This document shows, piece by piece, positions 47,239 to 59,735 of a stretch of DNA of 64,000 bases. The DNA is from Sabellastarte sp. h YS-2021 (lineage: Eukaryota > Annelida > Polychaeta > Sabellida > Sabellidae). A program made the translations under genes and the position numbers. The stretch spans positions 81,062,706 through 81,126,705 of the forward strand of contig OZ024934.1 of the NCBI GenBank assembly GCA_964017235.1. The letters are read 5' to 3'. Below the pieces are notes generated by a model that saw nothing but the letters and a program-made list of their open reading frames with translations, had not been told where the DNA came from and made no database searches. Position 1 is the stretch's first letter. Each line of letters starts with the position of its first letter.

Positions 47239-47955
47239 CTTCAAGTGGGAAAGCTGGTAGTTGCTTTCCGTAATTTGGTGGTATTGCAAGTACAGAACCT
47301 TGACCAGCTGTATGTACTGTTTTCCTCTGCCCTTCTAACTACCCATAACAATACAAGTATATCACCGATACAAAGGTAAAATAAATACATAAACTAACTG
47401 TATTCAAGCGTTATTGGCAACAATATTTTGCTTGTCCAGTGTGATTCAGTGCTGACGCACTCACCTGCCACCTCTGAGATCGGAGTTTGAATCCCAGCCC
47501 GACTTCAAGTGGGAAAGCTGGTAGTTGCTTTCCGTAATTTGGTGGTATTGCAAGTACAGAACCTTGACCAGCTGTATGTACTGTTTTCCTCTGCCCTTCT
47601 AACTACCCATAACAATACAAGTATATCACCGATACAAAGGTAAAATAAATACATAAACTAACTGTATTCAAGCGTTATTGGCAACAATATTTTGCTTGTC
47701 CAGTGTGATTCAGTGCTGACGCACTCACCTGCCACCTCTGAGATCGGAGTTTGAATCCCAGCCCGACTTCAAGTGGGAAAGCTGGTAGTTGATAGTACAG
47801 AACCTTGACCAGCTGTATGTACTGTTTTCCTCCACCCTTCCAACTTCCCATAACAATACATGTATATCACCGATACAAAGGTAAAATAAATATATAAACT
47901 GACTGTACTCAAGCGTTATTGGCAACAATATTTTGCTTGTCCAGTGTGACATCTC
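47239..47955 (+). repeat. 264-bp tandem repeat of SINE family A, ~2.7 copies
   Basis: Units start at 47239, 47503 and 47767. The first two look almost identical and the third is shorter and diverged. Each holds the family A body (CAGAACCTTGACCAGCTGTA), its AAATAAATACATAAA tail and then a new tRNA-like head (GGAGTTTGAATCCCAGCC). The minus-strand frame is a shadow. Confidence 0.93.
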
Positions 47956-48234
47956 AATGTTTGCATCATTTATGACATGACAATGTTTGCAGCATTTATG
48001 ATGTCATTTGTGTGTGATGTCATGGTATTTGATTTGCCACGTTTGCTCACTCAAGTTCTATTTTATCATTTGATTTTAGCATTTTAAAAATATTTTGTTG
48101 AGAATTTTTTTTTTGTCAAGAAACTTTTATGTTGGGAATTTTATTTGCTAGTTACTCAAGTTGAAAGCATGAATTTTTAATATTACCAAACTGATGTAAG
48201 TCATTCTTAGATGCTATTGTCAGATACAACACCT

Positions 48235-48905
48235 CCAATATTACTTATGAGTGCAATGATAAAAAATCTGTTAAAAAATTCCTGGATCCAGATAGTGGTC
48301 TAAATCACTCTCAAAATGTAATCATCTGTTGCTTGTACCATTGTTGACATGTCTGGAAAATTTCATCAAAATCCATCCACAACTTTTCCAAGTTATTTGG
48401 CAGACAAACATACAAATAAACACACGTAGCCAATTAAACAAGTGCACTCGGAGAGCGCAGACCTCCACCACAGGAGCTCAATTCCTGGACTTTCAAAACC
48501 TACCATTAGCACTGATATTACTTTTTTATCCCTCTGTTTCATATTTTTGGTGATAGTGATCCGGATCACTCCCAATTTATTTTTCATGGATCCAGACAGT
48601 GATCCAGATCATTCCCAAAATCTAATCACTTGTTCCTTGTCCCATTTAGAACATATCCTGAAAATTTCATCAAAATTCATCCATAACTTTTTGAGTTATC
48701 TGTCTTGAAAAATTACATTTCATGGATCCAGAAGCTCCAGATGATCTGGATCACTCCCAGAATTGAATCATTTCTTCCTTTTACCTTTTCAGACATATCC
48801 TGAAAATTTCATCAAAATCCGTCCATAAGTTTTTGAGTTATCCTGTTCACAAATAAACAAACTCACAAACAAACCCAAGCGAAATCATAACCTCCTTGGC
48901 GGAGG
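48235..48905 (-). mobile_element. MITE-like element (GGCGGAGGT family), inverted, plus decayed neighbour
   Basis: The main copy runs about 48428-48905, from GTGCACTCGGAGAGCGCAGA to CCTCCTTGGCGGAGGTAATA. It is the reverse complement of the element at 58107-58553. A diverged partial copy (TTCCTGGATCCAGATAGTGG onward) lies at 48240-48425. Confidence 0.85.
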
Positions 48906-48947
48906 TAATAAGCTTGTTAGTGGACGTTATGGCTCCCACTAATTATA

Positions 48948-50637
48948 TCCACCCCACTGGGGGGGAGGACATATTATTTTTGCTTTTTCTGGCATCCGTC
49001 GTCACACTTGGTTTCCGGTCATTTCAAGGAAAAGTATGTATCCTATCTTTACCAAATTTGGTATGGGTTTTTATTGGGTTAATAGCTTGCATGGGATTGC
49101 TTTTGGTGAAGATAGCTCTATAGCTAACTGAGTAATAGCTACTTAGCTACTTTTGTATACTTCTTTTGTTTCCAGGCATTTTAAGGAAAAATATTTGACA
49201 TATCTTTACCAAATTTGGTATGAGCAATAGTTAGGTCAATAGCTTGCTAATGGGATTGCTTTTACTGATAATAGCTATATAACTGACTGATCGAGTAATA
49301 GCTACTTAGCTACTTTGAGTAGCGTTTTTATTTTAAGCATTTTGAAGGAAAAGTATTTCACGTATGTTCACAAAATTTGGGATGCAGGATTATTAGATCA
49401 GTAGCTTGCTTGGGATTGCTTTTGATGATAATACCTGTATAGCTAACTGAATAACAGCTACTGCTATATAGCTATTATGCTATTTTGAGTTGACTTTTTC
49501 TGGACATCTTAATAAAACAATGTTTTATATCTTCACAAATATTTATATGAAGGATAATTGGGTCAATAGTTTGGCCAGGATAGCTTTTGGATGATGATAG
49601 CTTTGTAGCTATCTGAGTAATAGCTGCTTTGCTACTTTGCGCCTACTCTGAATTGCATTTCTGTTTTTACACTTTTAAAGGAAACATATTTAACTCATCT
49701 TTTTAAAATTTGGTGTGAAGGTTTATAGCATCAATTGCTTGCTTGGTATTGTTGTTGATGGTAATAGCTTTAACCTCCTGAGTAATAGCTACATAGCAAA
49801 AAACATAAATATGTCTATCTTCTAAACCGTGCGAGATAGAGCGATTTCGTTGAAATTTTTGGCCCACAGGGTATCTAAGCAATGTTCTCTTAGCAATTTT
49901 CAAAAAATTTTACTCTCCCCAAAATTGACGGCCATTTTGAATTTTCGAATTTTTGCCAAAAATGGAACAACGCAAATTTCCTTCTATCTCCTTAACCGTG
50001 CAAGATAGAGCGATTTCATCGAAATTTTCGGCCCACAGGGTATCTTAGAAATGTACTATAGGCAATTTTCAAAAAAAAAAATTCTCTCCCCAAAAATGGC
50101 GGCTATTTTGAATTTTTGCCAAAATGCAAAAACACAAATTTGCTTATATCTCCTTAACCGTGCGAGACAGAGCGATTTTGTCGAAATTTTCGACCCACAG
50201 GGTAACTGAGCAATGTACTATTGGCAATTAAAAAAAAAAATTTTACTCTCCCCAAAATTGACGGCCATTTTAAATTTTCGAATTTTTGCCAAAAATGGAA
50301 AGACATTTGTTTCTCCTTAACCGTGTGAGATAGAGTGATTTCGTTAAAATTTTCGACCCACAGGGTATCTCAGCAAACTACTCTTTGCAATTTTCAAAAA
50401 AATTTCCCCGCCCCAAAAAATGGCGGCATTTTGAATTTTCAAATTTTTGCCAAAGATGCAAAAACACAAATTTGCTTCTATCTCCTTAACCGTGCGAGAT
50501 AGAGCGATTTCATCGAAATTTTCCACCCACAGGGTATCTCAGCAATCTACTCTTGCGAATTTTGTCCAAGTTTTAGAGCAAAACTCATGCTTCCCTTTGG
50601 GTGGACATTACGCATGCCAATGCATCCTATTTCTAGT
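48948..50637 (+). mobile_element. Helitron-like element with two satellite cores
   Basis: The 5' end is A|TCCACCCC-ACT-GGGGGGGAGGA (48948-48971), a strong terminal hairpin. Core 1 (about 49000-49790) holds ~150-bp units with GAGTAATAGCTACTTAGCTA. Core 2 (about 49800-50560) holds ~165-bp units with CCTTAACCGTGCGAGATAGA and CCCACAGGGTATC. The 3' end has a short stem GCAT-GCCA-ATGC (50613-50624), nine bases, then CTAG at 50634-50637 and T. No coding frame is present. Confidence 0.75.
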
Positions 50638-52357
50638 TGAATATCCTGTATGACTCTATAGGTATCAACTCATCATAAATGGAACCAAAGCCTGTAGTCT
50701 TCTGTAATAAAGTTTAATTACAGCCATTTTAATGATCAGTCATTAGTGAAATCGTTAATAGTATTACCATTATTTTGGGTTTTTCACATTAAAACGCCCA
50801 ACATTTCCTCTTTATCTGTATGTTGATGTTTTCATTCTATTTCTTCATGTTTCTAGTGAATATCTCTACTGCCTATTGTTATTAGTGTTATTCTGTTATT
50901 GTGGAACCTTCATATCTTTTCATGGTCATTTAAGTCAAACAAAACTAGTCTATCTGGCTTTATCAATACACAGTTTCTGTTCAAAATAATGGCTTTTCTA
51001 TTAATAATTTGACCTGTTACCTCCCAAATTACTAGATGTCTGTTCCGTGTAAAATTGGAGAGGGATGTGCACAGACAAACAGTCGTTAATTTATGAATTG
51101 CAGAACATTCTCTTCTGTAAGTCATATTATTTATGGGAGCAATTGTAGGCATTTCTACATACAGAGCAAAATTGAAGAATTAGTTTCCCTCTTGTACTAT
51201 GAAGAGATGACTAGAAAGCTCCTGAAGGTCTCATAACAACAGATTTGCCATGTACTTGTTCAGACTCACAGCCATGGATTTACCTTTTTAATTGTTTTCA
51301 TACAAAGACCAGTGACAAAAACTTTGAAAATATTTTACCTTTGAAATAAAATTAGCCTTATAAAAACTGCAGTTCACAGGTTGTGACAATACTGTCCCTG
51401 TCACAATGTCCTGTGCCAATATTCAACAAACTAATGGTGAGAAATATCCATTCAAATTACAGAAAGTAAACAACTAAAACATAAATAATAAATTACATAT
51501 AACTTCAATAAAATATTACATATTGATGAATAATTTATTGGCGTATAGGTTTCTAAATAGAAATGCAGGATATTGTAACACTGTATTGTGACAACCCATA
51601 TAGTTGATGTTATTTTGAGATTACCTCTAGCAGGTCAGCACACACTCCCTCCACCTCAGAGAACTTCTGTTCCTGGGCCTTAATAAATATGAAATATGAA
51701 ATATAAGGATCATTTTACTTTTATCATCCAATTGCCTGATAAATTAGAGAAAAAAAAAAGAATTGTGAGGAAATGTCAAAAAAAAAAAATCACTCAGTGG
51801 AATGATTTGCAAATATTTCCAGAGGTGAGCTTCATCAACTGACTTATAAAGTTTGTGTCATTGGATCTTGTACCTTAATGTTTTGTTTTAATACCTTGTT
51901 AAGACTGTAATCCCCTTTTGTTTCACTTTCTGTTACTTTCCTGTGATCTGAATGTTTTTTTAACTGTTGTTTAATTTATTTTATTAAATGTTCTTTGTAA
52001 TGCGTAAGAGACAATATTTGAGATCAGATTATATAATTGTAGTTTTATCACCTATATGTATATAAATTAAAGTAAATAATGTATTTACACAGTAGTAGTG
52101 TCTGTGTCTAAAATGTTAACGCCTCTAGTATAGCTGTGTGTATTTAATGTTATGCTTCATTGCTAATGGCTGTGGTCATGTGACTCCTATCAGAAAAAAA
52201 GGTTAAATCAATGAGTTAGGAACCTGTACTTCTGTATGTTGTATACTTTCAGTGCTTGATAGAAGTCATAACGCTTATAATTGACCTTACAAATTTTATA
52301 CTTTCTTGTACATTTCTCAATGCATCTAATAAATCAGTGCCTTTCTATCTGTTGTAG
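50638..52357. other. VCL: Vinculin intron, unassigned
   Basis: The sequence is AT-rich, with poly-A-like runs near 51750-51790. Nothing is recognised. Confidence 0.55.
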
Positions 52358-52381
52358 AAGCCAAAGAAGAACCAGTTAGAG
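52358..52381 (+). CDS. VCL: Vinculin linker microexon 16 (24 nt, tentative)
   Basis: The acceptor is tctgttgtag and the donor is gtagta at 52382; phases are 1 in and 1 out. It would encode EAKEEPVR plus a split Gly. The charged Glu/Lys/Pro composition resembles the EEKDEEFPEQ stretch of the vertebrate linker. At 24 nt, chance occurrence cannot be excluded. It is supported by correct phase on both sides and its place between two better exons. Confidence 0.55.
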
Positions 52382-53007
52382 GTAGTATTTCACTAACAGT
52401 TACTTTTTCAAGACATTTAATATCTTTTATTCTCAAGTTGCTGCTAATACAGTTTCATCAGTTCTGTTTCTGCTTCAATGTTACCACAGAGCATGATGGC
52501 TTATATCCTCATTATCTCCCTGTTCTAACCTTGCTTAGGCTCAAATGTATGCCATATCCTTTTAAAACATGTATACAGATATTTGTTAATCATAAAAGCA
52601 CTCATACATGCCATGAGATATGAGCTGTATGTTAAAAGCCAGTATTTATATAAGAATATTATATAAACTGAAACTTCATTAACTTGAGCCTTTAGCAATA
52701 CTATCCCTGTTCTTATTTGGGTGTTTGGCTCATACTGTTCAGGAACCTGGTTTGGACATTTTCTTTTACACCTTATTTGGTGGTGGAGATTTTTTTATTA
52801 TTATTGAAGTTGATTTTCTAATGTCAGCAGTTAATGGCATGTAAAGCAACTCCAGATATCCTCAAAGATTCTTTGACACAAAAAACAAAAGTGTTAGGTT
52901 TAAACATTTTGATATCTTTGACTATGGAATCTGTGATTACCTGAAGATTTGGCACCAGGTTGTGTTCTACCATTGATGCTTATTGCTATACTCAGTTTGC
53001 CAAGGAG
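52382..53007. other. VCL: Vinculin intron, unassigned
   Basis: Nothing is recognised. Confidence 0.55.
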
Positions 53008-53165
53008 AGGTCCTCAGTGGCCTAGTGGTTAGCAAGTTTGGCATCTAATCATAGGCTGTCACCTCTGTGGGTTCGAGTCCCACAAGTGGCAATTCTGAGG
53101 ACCTGTCCCAATATGACCCTGGCTGTTGAACGGGACGTAAAACCCCAACTTTGACCTTTGGCCAA
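53008..53165 (+). mobile_element. tRNA-derived SINE, family B, best copy
   Basis: The A box TGGCCTAGTGGTTAGCA and B box GGGTTCGAGTCCC are well kept, followed by GAGGACCTGTCCCAATATGA, GGCTGTTGAACGGGACGT and AAAACCCC. Confidence 0.92.
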
Positions 53166-53990
53166 GGGGTGAATGCTTTATGAGATTTCTATATCTAACC
53201 TGTTAGACTTGCTCTAAGTCTTTGTATTTTTTATTCCACCAAATATGACATACATGGAATCATTATGAACCCATACAATACAAAGACTTGTCTGAAGTCA
53301 GCACCAAATTCTTGAAAAAAAGTTATTCAGTCCCCATATAATACCCAAGACAAAACGACTTGAGGAAAGTCTGCTAACCTTTAGTTCATCTTGGACAGGT
53401 ACAAAAATTATCCATATGTGAATAAATGGTCATATAGCTTAAATATGTTAAAAGATACATAGACTTAATATTGTATTCATTTAGCATTTTGACAGCTTTC
53501 CTTTTATTAGGCTTTTGATAAGCTTCTTTCTGTCTGTAGCATATAGTGAGAGGTGTGACATTCACCCCACCTCTCCTCCTGCCCCATTTCTTACTATTTA
53601 ATGTTAAATTGGGGAATGTTCTCCAGTTTATGTTTTTTGCCAGTAATTTTAATCCATTTTCCTAACTTGTTATATTTGGGTCACACCTTTCCTTACTGGG
53701 GTCACAAGCTATAACTGAATGTGCTCGCCTGCTTACAGTTTTAGTTCAGACCACCTTGTATTTGGGTAGGAAGCATTCAGTGGGATTCTGTGAGGTTCAC
53801 ATTTAGGTAGGATACATTTGGGGCAATTTGACAACTCAGAAAGCAATTCGCATTTGGAACTGTTTTTTGGAAATGTAGAAATACCTCTTATAAGCCCTTA
53901 ATGAGCCGTACTAAAATATGCACTCTGGAAGGTTGAAGTGGGGATGGATATACAGAGTAGCTTGCTCTTCAGCATGTACTGCCGGAAACC
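53166..53990. other. VCL: Vinculin intron, unassigned
   Basis: The sequence is AT-rich and nothing is recognised. Confidence 0.55.
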
Positions 53991-54683
53991 AGTCAGAACG
54001 CCACCAAACCATAATGCTACCTCCACAACGCCACCACCATAACGCCACCACTAACCCACATTAATGTACAGAATATGCAGGTACATAACTTGTGTTTATT
54101 ATATAAATTTTTCTAAACAAAGTTACAATCTGTCAAAGAAACAAAATAAATAAAATTCCCATTGGCAGAGTTAAAATTACAATACAATATATGACTTTGT
54201 TTTACACACTTTCTTTATGCATCCTGCCTTGCTACCAATTATCGCCGGGTACCATTTATCGCCACCGGAAAATAAAACATTCATATTTCAGTAATGTCCA
54301 GACATTTTGTAAGCTTTTCATTGTGTATCAGTTCTATTCACTGTTGAAATGATTTTACCTTATTTTCTAGACTTGGGATGTACTTTTGGTCAAGTTATAT
54401 CTATTTAAATTTTGCCTGGCGATAATTGGTACCCGGCGATAATTGGTAGCAAGGCAGTACATGTACAGGATCTCATGAGCCTTGGTTGTGAAGATTAATT
54501 TACATTTGAAAAATCTTTTCTGTTTAAACCTAGCTTGTTTATTCATATTCTTATTTATCCCCTGCTTATCTACAATAAACTACGTAAAGCAGAGCAAGGT
54601 TGGACTAAATATATATCACAACATGTGGTGGCGTTATGGAGTGGCGTTTTGGGGTGGCGTTATGGTTTGGTGGCGTTTTGACT
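53991..54683 (+). mobile_element. MITE with GGTGGCG-rich termini, carrying a nested MITE
   Basis: The left end AGTCAGAACGCCACCAAACC and the right end GGTTTGGTGGCGTTTTGACT are inverted. Subterminal repeats of AACGCCACC / GGTGGCGTT lie on both sides. A second complete MITE (54225-54456) sits inside it. Confidence 0.9.
54225..54456 (+). mobile_element. Nested MITE with ~30-bp inverted repeats
   Basis: TGCCTTGCTACCAATTATCG at the left mirrors CGATAATTGGTAGCAAGGCA at the right, and the internal GGGTACCA / TGGTACCC extends the arms. Length is about 232 bp with no coding capacity. Confidence 0.92.
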
Positions 54684-54917
54684 GTATTTCGAACTGCCAA
54701 GGTACGAGGTCTTTGTTTGGGGCTATAAGGACAAGGTCGTCAAAGCAGTAACCCAGTACATACAGATACTATGTGACCTAGGCTTTACAAAATTTGTCTT
54801 ACCTGTTACAAAATTTGTCAATGGATATTGTGTCCTGTTGCGTCATTGTATGGGGTGACCCCACTGAAGATTTTGAAATTCTGTGGTAAATATCAAGGCT
54901 TAGTCTTCTTTATGTTA

Positions 54918-55088
54918 CAGTAGAACCTCTATAATGATTTCAATACTCAGTTTTATCAGCTCCTTTCCAAGCACCCAAATTTGTATTTATATAAACTTTT
55001 ATACTACACTACCTGTTCTATTTTATTACACTTCTATTATCTGAACACAATGTTACTCTCCTACCATAGTCAGATAACACAGTGGTAC
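54918..55088 (+). mobile_element. pogo/Tigger-like MITE, diverged
   Basis: CAGTAGAACCTCTATAATG at the left and TATTATCTGAACACAATG further right, ending near CACAGTGGTACT, follow the layout of the copy at 60037-60210. Confidence 0.65.
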
Positions 55089-55215
55089 TAGCTTGTGTTT
55101 TGCAATTAATGCTTCTAAGAAACTTACACTAATCTCAATACAGTGTTATTGTGACATTTTTTTTTGTCCTTTTTTGTCCTTTCAAATGAGTTGGAGTTTT
55201 ATTGCTGATCTATTT

Positions 55216-55800
55216 GGAGCTACAAAGCACTCTTTGAGTGCATAACTCTGCCAGGACAGGGGAGTATGTAGAATATGATCCAAATGTTTCCTGCAATGTA
55301 AAAAATTCTTCCTTTAGTGAGGCCATATGCACATAAATTTTTTTTAGAAAGTTTTCTTCATTGTTTGAGTAATTTCAACCACAAAGTCCCAAATCATTGA
55401 AAAATGGGATTGGGACTGTTGAAATTTTTTTATTTTTTTAAATTTTGTACCAATTTCTAGAGTATGATTCAGATCTTTCCTAGAATTTGATCAATTTTCC
55501 TTTGGTCAGGCATCTTTAAGAAAAAAAATTTCATAAAGATGCGTTCATTAGTGTTGGAGTAATCACAAACTGTGATAGAGAAATGAACCCACCGAAAAGT
55601 ACAACAGTTACAGTAAGAAATCTAAAATTCGCCACAACTGAAATTGGCATCATGTAGAAATATTAATAAAACAAATGAATTAAGGTGAGATTTGTTAAAT
55701 GTATATAGTATATTAAGGCTGTCTGAATTGCAAAATACATAGCTTAAGAAAAACATTTTAGATTGCTTACTCTACCCCCCTTGGCAGAGTGAAAGTAATG
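55216..55800 (+). mobile_element. GGCGGAGGT-family relative with a nested TA-type MITE
   Basis: GCACTCTTTGAGTGCATAAC near 55229 and CCTTGGCAGAGTGAAAGTAA at the right are diverged ends of the 58107-58553 family. A TA-type MITE (55611-55774, CAGTAAGAAATCTAAAATTC to GATTGCTTACTCTA) is inserted in it. Confidence 0.65.
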
Positions 55801-56807
55801 TTGTCATAGAATTCTATATTCAATAGTATTGCCTATCTTTTTTCTCTAAATACTCATTATACAGGAGAGGCTTTATTACCCAAACATGTTGAAGGAGAAT
55901 AAATTTATTTCATTGAGATAAATCAGCAAAACTTTTTTTTTACCCTCAGAGTTGCCTGTTTACATATACATGTATTTAAATTTTATCACAGTATTCTAAA
56001 GGTTTGTTTATTTAAGAAAACCACAACCAATTCTGAAATTATATGCCAGTATATTGCAAGCAGAAATATAAATGCTACAAACATGACAGTGTTTTGTTTA
56101 GTTCTGCAGAATGAAAGGCTAAAAGTAGGTGGCTACATGTTGTATAATATTCATTAGTAAAACATTCATAACACAGAAGTAGTAATTCAGTAAGACAGTA
56201 ACAGTATAATGTTATTAAATTAGTAGAAATGAATGAGGTCAGAATTTTGAATTTTTGATATTAAAAAATGGGTAATGGAGTTTCTATTTTCCCACTGACT
56301 TCACTATTGAATGTTTTATCCTTGCTTCTAGGTTAGAACCTACTGTTTAACTTGTCCATTTTGTGCACTGGGCTTTCTGACATAGAGTTCTACCATATTC
56401 TTAGAAAATCAATATAATTGTGTACAGAATTGCAATTGGTTTTAATTTCCCCAAAGCTGGTTATTGTTTTCCAGAACAAGGGCTTGTTGCAAACCAGTTT
56501 TAAGCATGTAATAAAATCAGTTGTTTGTTTTTTTTTCAAAAAAAAAACCATGTAGCTTATCCATTTGGTACTATTTTTTATAAAGTTTTATGTATAATAT
56601 CTAGAAATGTTGAAATAATAGTCTTGAATTAACTTTTATAACGTTTCCGTAAAAATGTGAATTGAAGTCGCAGAAACATTTGTAGATCAACTGGTTTTCA
56701 TAGTTACTAACTGGTTGTTGGTTTTTATGACAAAAGCCAAATAAACTAGTTTTCCATTCACAATCTAATCATGTATTAAAAGTTTTGTAATTCCATACTT
56801 TTTCCAG
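55801..56807. other. VCL: Vinculin intron, unassigned
   Basis: The sequence is AT-rich and nothing is recognised. Confidence 0.55.
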
Positions 56808-56855
56808 TTCCAAATGACCTCCCTCCACCACCCCCAGATTTCTTTGATGGTGAAG
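56808..56855 (+). CDS. VCL: Vinculin linker exon 17 (poly-proline)
   Basis: The acceptor is tttttccag and the donor is gtacaa at 56856; phases are 1 in and 1 out. It encodes VPNDLPPPPPDFFDGE plus split codons. The LPPPPPDFF core fits the (F/L)PPPP EVH1-binding consensus and repeats the FPPPPDM theme of exon 14. The phase-1 symmetry makes it a skippable cassette. Confidence 0.78.
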
Positions 56856-57281
56856 GTACAATGCATTGGGTCATAACATTAGCATTAACTGCATCTGCTT
56901 GCTAGATATGCGTATGTATGAGGCTGTAAATAGTACTCAAGTACCCCTAAAGACTGATTAACATATTAACAAAATTATAGAAAAAGTATCCTTATTTTGT
57001 TTTTATATTGACAATATTGCAAATATTCTCATAAAATTTGACCTCTGCTTTTACATTAAAAAGAGTCCTCGTTAAGGAGTGATGGTAGAAAGGTGTTTGA
57101 TTAGAAAATGATCCTCTATTCCAGCCTTATATGTATGTTTTCTGTGAACATCTCTTGTATAGTCACTGTTTAAACCCTTTCAAGTTGAATCTGAAAAATA
57201 CTGTAGACATTGAAACTTAACCAGGCATTGGTTTGAGGGTGGGGCTGCCATACAGTAAACCATTTTAAGGAAAATACAATA

Positions 57282-57493
57282 TACTGCTACCCTGCATAAA
57301 TTGGCCACGGCTCATCTACAGGCTTCAGGAAGACAAATAGGTTATTGCACCGTAATGAAAACTGTTGCATATAATAAGTTTAACAATAATACATGATTTC
57401 AGAGTGTAGTAGGCCACTCATGTTAAAGCCCTGTGAAGGTGTGTTGAGGGCAGCCAACTTATGCCTGCGGCCAACTTATGCAGGGTAGCAGTA
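57282..57493 (+). mobile_element. Complete MITE, 212 bp
   Basis: TACTGCTACCCTGCATAA at the left and TTATGCAGGGTAGCAGTA at the right are perfect inverted repeats. The arms extend to TTGGCC / GGCCAA with one mismatch. A TA target duplication is likely. Confidence 0.93.
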
Positions 57494-58106
57494 CAGTGTA
57501 GATTGCCACATTGCAAAACTTCCTCTGAAGAACAGTTCCCACGTCTTTCATTATTTCATGGTGGCAATCCGCTGCAGAAAAATGCCACTGCACTAAAGTA
57601 TTGATTCTTGAGAGAGGTAAATCACCGTACCACAGCCGCTTTGTTAATTTAAACAGTTTTGGCTAGTGTCCTGAGCAAGTGAGAATTTCAATATTTATCT
57701 CTTACGTGATATTTGACCATAAGTGCAAACTTAATTCCAGTGAATTTCTTAAAATTTAAAAATTAGAGAATGTTTTTTTTTTTTCTCTTGCTAAAATTTA
57801 TACTTGTACAATACTTCTTATTTGGGAATACTATATGAAAACTCAATAAAAAAGCCCTCTAGGAATCTTATACATGTATTTACTTTTTCTTACATCACTT
57901 CAAGGGGTATGACAGTGTGTTACTTTGGATTGTGTCAATTAACAGTCAGAAGTATGCGATGATGTGGGGAATTTACTGTCATATTGTGTGTTTTTTACCT
58001 CAACTTTATATATAATATAATTATAATATTATATAATAGTATATAATTAATCCTTATCTTCAGCATTTTGTATTGTGGCCTAACCACCATTTCATAAAAA
58101 TGGATT
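57494..58106. other. VCL: Vinculin intron, unassigned
   Basis: The sequence is AT-rich, with a short TATAATAT palindrome-rich stretch near 58010-58050. Confidence 0.55.
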
Positions 58107-58553
58107 TATTACCTCCGCCAAGGACGTTATGTTTTCGCCTGGGTTTGTCTGTCTGTATGTTTGTTTGTGAACAAGATAACTCAAAAATTTATGGACGGAT
58201 TTGGATAAAATTTTCAGGATATGTCCGAAATGGTAAAAGGTAGAAGTGATTAGATTTTGGGATTGATCCGGATAATTTTTAAAGACAAATAACTCAAAAA
58301 CTTATGGGCGGATTTTGATGAAATTTTCAGGATATGTCCTAAATGAGACAAGGAACAAGTGATTAGATTTTAGGAGTGAACTGGATCACTGTCTGGATCC
58401 ATGAAAAATAATTGGGAGTGATCCAGATTACTACCAGCAAAAATATGAAATAGAGGGGAAAAAAGCAATATCAGTGCTAATGGTAGGTTTTGAAAGTCCA
58501 GGAATTGAGCTCCCGTGGCGGAGGTCTGCGCTCTCCGAGTGCTCTTGTTAAAA
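58107..58553 (+). mobile_element. MITE-like element (GGCGGAGGT family), best copy
   Basis: It begins TTACCTCCGCCAAGGACG and ends GGCGGAGGTCTGCGCTCTCC followed by GAGTGC. Inside is a tandem pair of ~130-bp blocks with ATTTTCAGGATATGTCC. It is present inverted at 48428-48905. Confidence 0.87.
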
Positions 58554-59735
58554 TTTATAATCTACTTTGTGTTGTGCACTAACCACCATTACATAAAAAT
58601 TAATTCAATAAAATATCATTTCGTTATTCTTTTTATTGATTATTGTTTATGTTTAAGGTCTTGAACAGTGTTGAAAACATTAACTGTATAAATTGATTAC
58701 AAAATAAATGCCAAATAAAATGTTCCAGTGAGTTCTCCAAAAGTGCTCAATTTTCCAAGTGAATGTATTGTTAAATTTGTAAAATTAATTTATGTTTTTA
58801 TTCTGAGTGTTTTCAGTAATTTCTGAGACTTATATTGTGATTAGTTTTCTTTGTGTTGTTTTTCTTTTAAATCTGACGTTAAAATGCTTTATATTATACT
58901 CAGCCTGTTTCATGTTTTATTGAATAAAGTAGTTGCTTCTACATTTTTCTTTGTAATTAGGTAAATGTATATATTGAATTATTGATATTTATATAATATT
59001 ATGGTGGTTAGTTTTGTAGTGTCTATATTTAGTAATAATCTCTATGTATTTATTTTTGTTTAAGCTATGCTGTGTTTTTCATCTGTTTTTTTTCATTTAG
59101 TTTATTTAAATTAAATGGATTTTTTATGTGAAAATCTTCAGTCCGTTTCATAATTTGTCATTTTTGCTGCAGTTTCGAGGATTATCCAATAAGATCACAT
59201 TCAGCAATACAATAAAATACAAATGACAAACAACCATTTTTTGCTGTCCATAAAGACATGTTTTGTCAATGTGTATAAAATCTATTGAGTGTAGAGAAGA
59301 CATTGCACATGTGATTGTTGTAGAAGTCACATTAGCGATTCGCATATTTTAAAAAAAAACGTTAACAGTAATTCTTGATTGACACTAAATTTTTTAAAAC
59401 TTTGAAACCACTATTATGGCTTACTGGGCTGACGATACAGTTCATCCTGGAAAGTGGTAGATAGTAACGGTATGGTAATGGCCAACTCTATAAGCAAATT
59501 AGATGAAGAGTCAATTCTGGATCAATCATCAGTTGGAAATGTAGACAGTTAATCAACCCAGATAATTAAGGTCAGTTCCCAATACTCCTAAATATTTATT
59601 TAAAGCCCAAACCTACAAAACTTCATTGTCTCCTGGCGGGGACGATGTATATCTTGTGTGTGGGTGTGTTACATTATCTTTGAAATTCTTTGTTGTTTTT
59701 GTTAAGTTTTACGTATATCTGTATTCAATTTTCAG
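58554..59735. other. VCL: Vinculin intron, unassigned
   Basis: The sequence is very AT-rich and nothing is recognised. Confidence 0.55.

Noticed and set aside
53008..53100. Possible functional tRNA gene
   Set aside because: The A and B boxes are tRNA-like, but the sequence continues into a SINE body and the cloverleaf arms are not fully paired; sister copies are dispersed.
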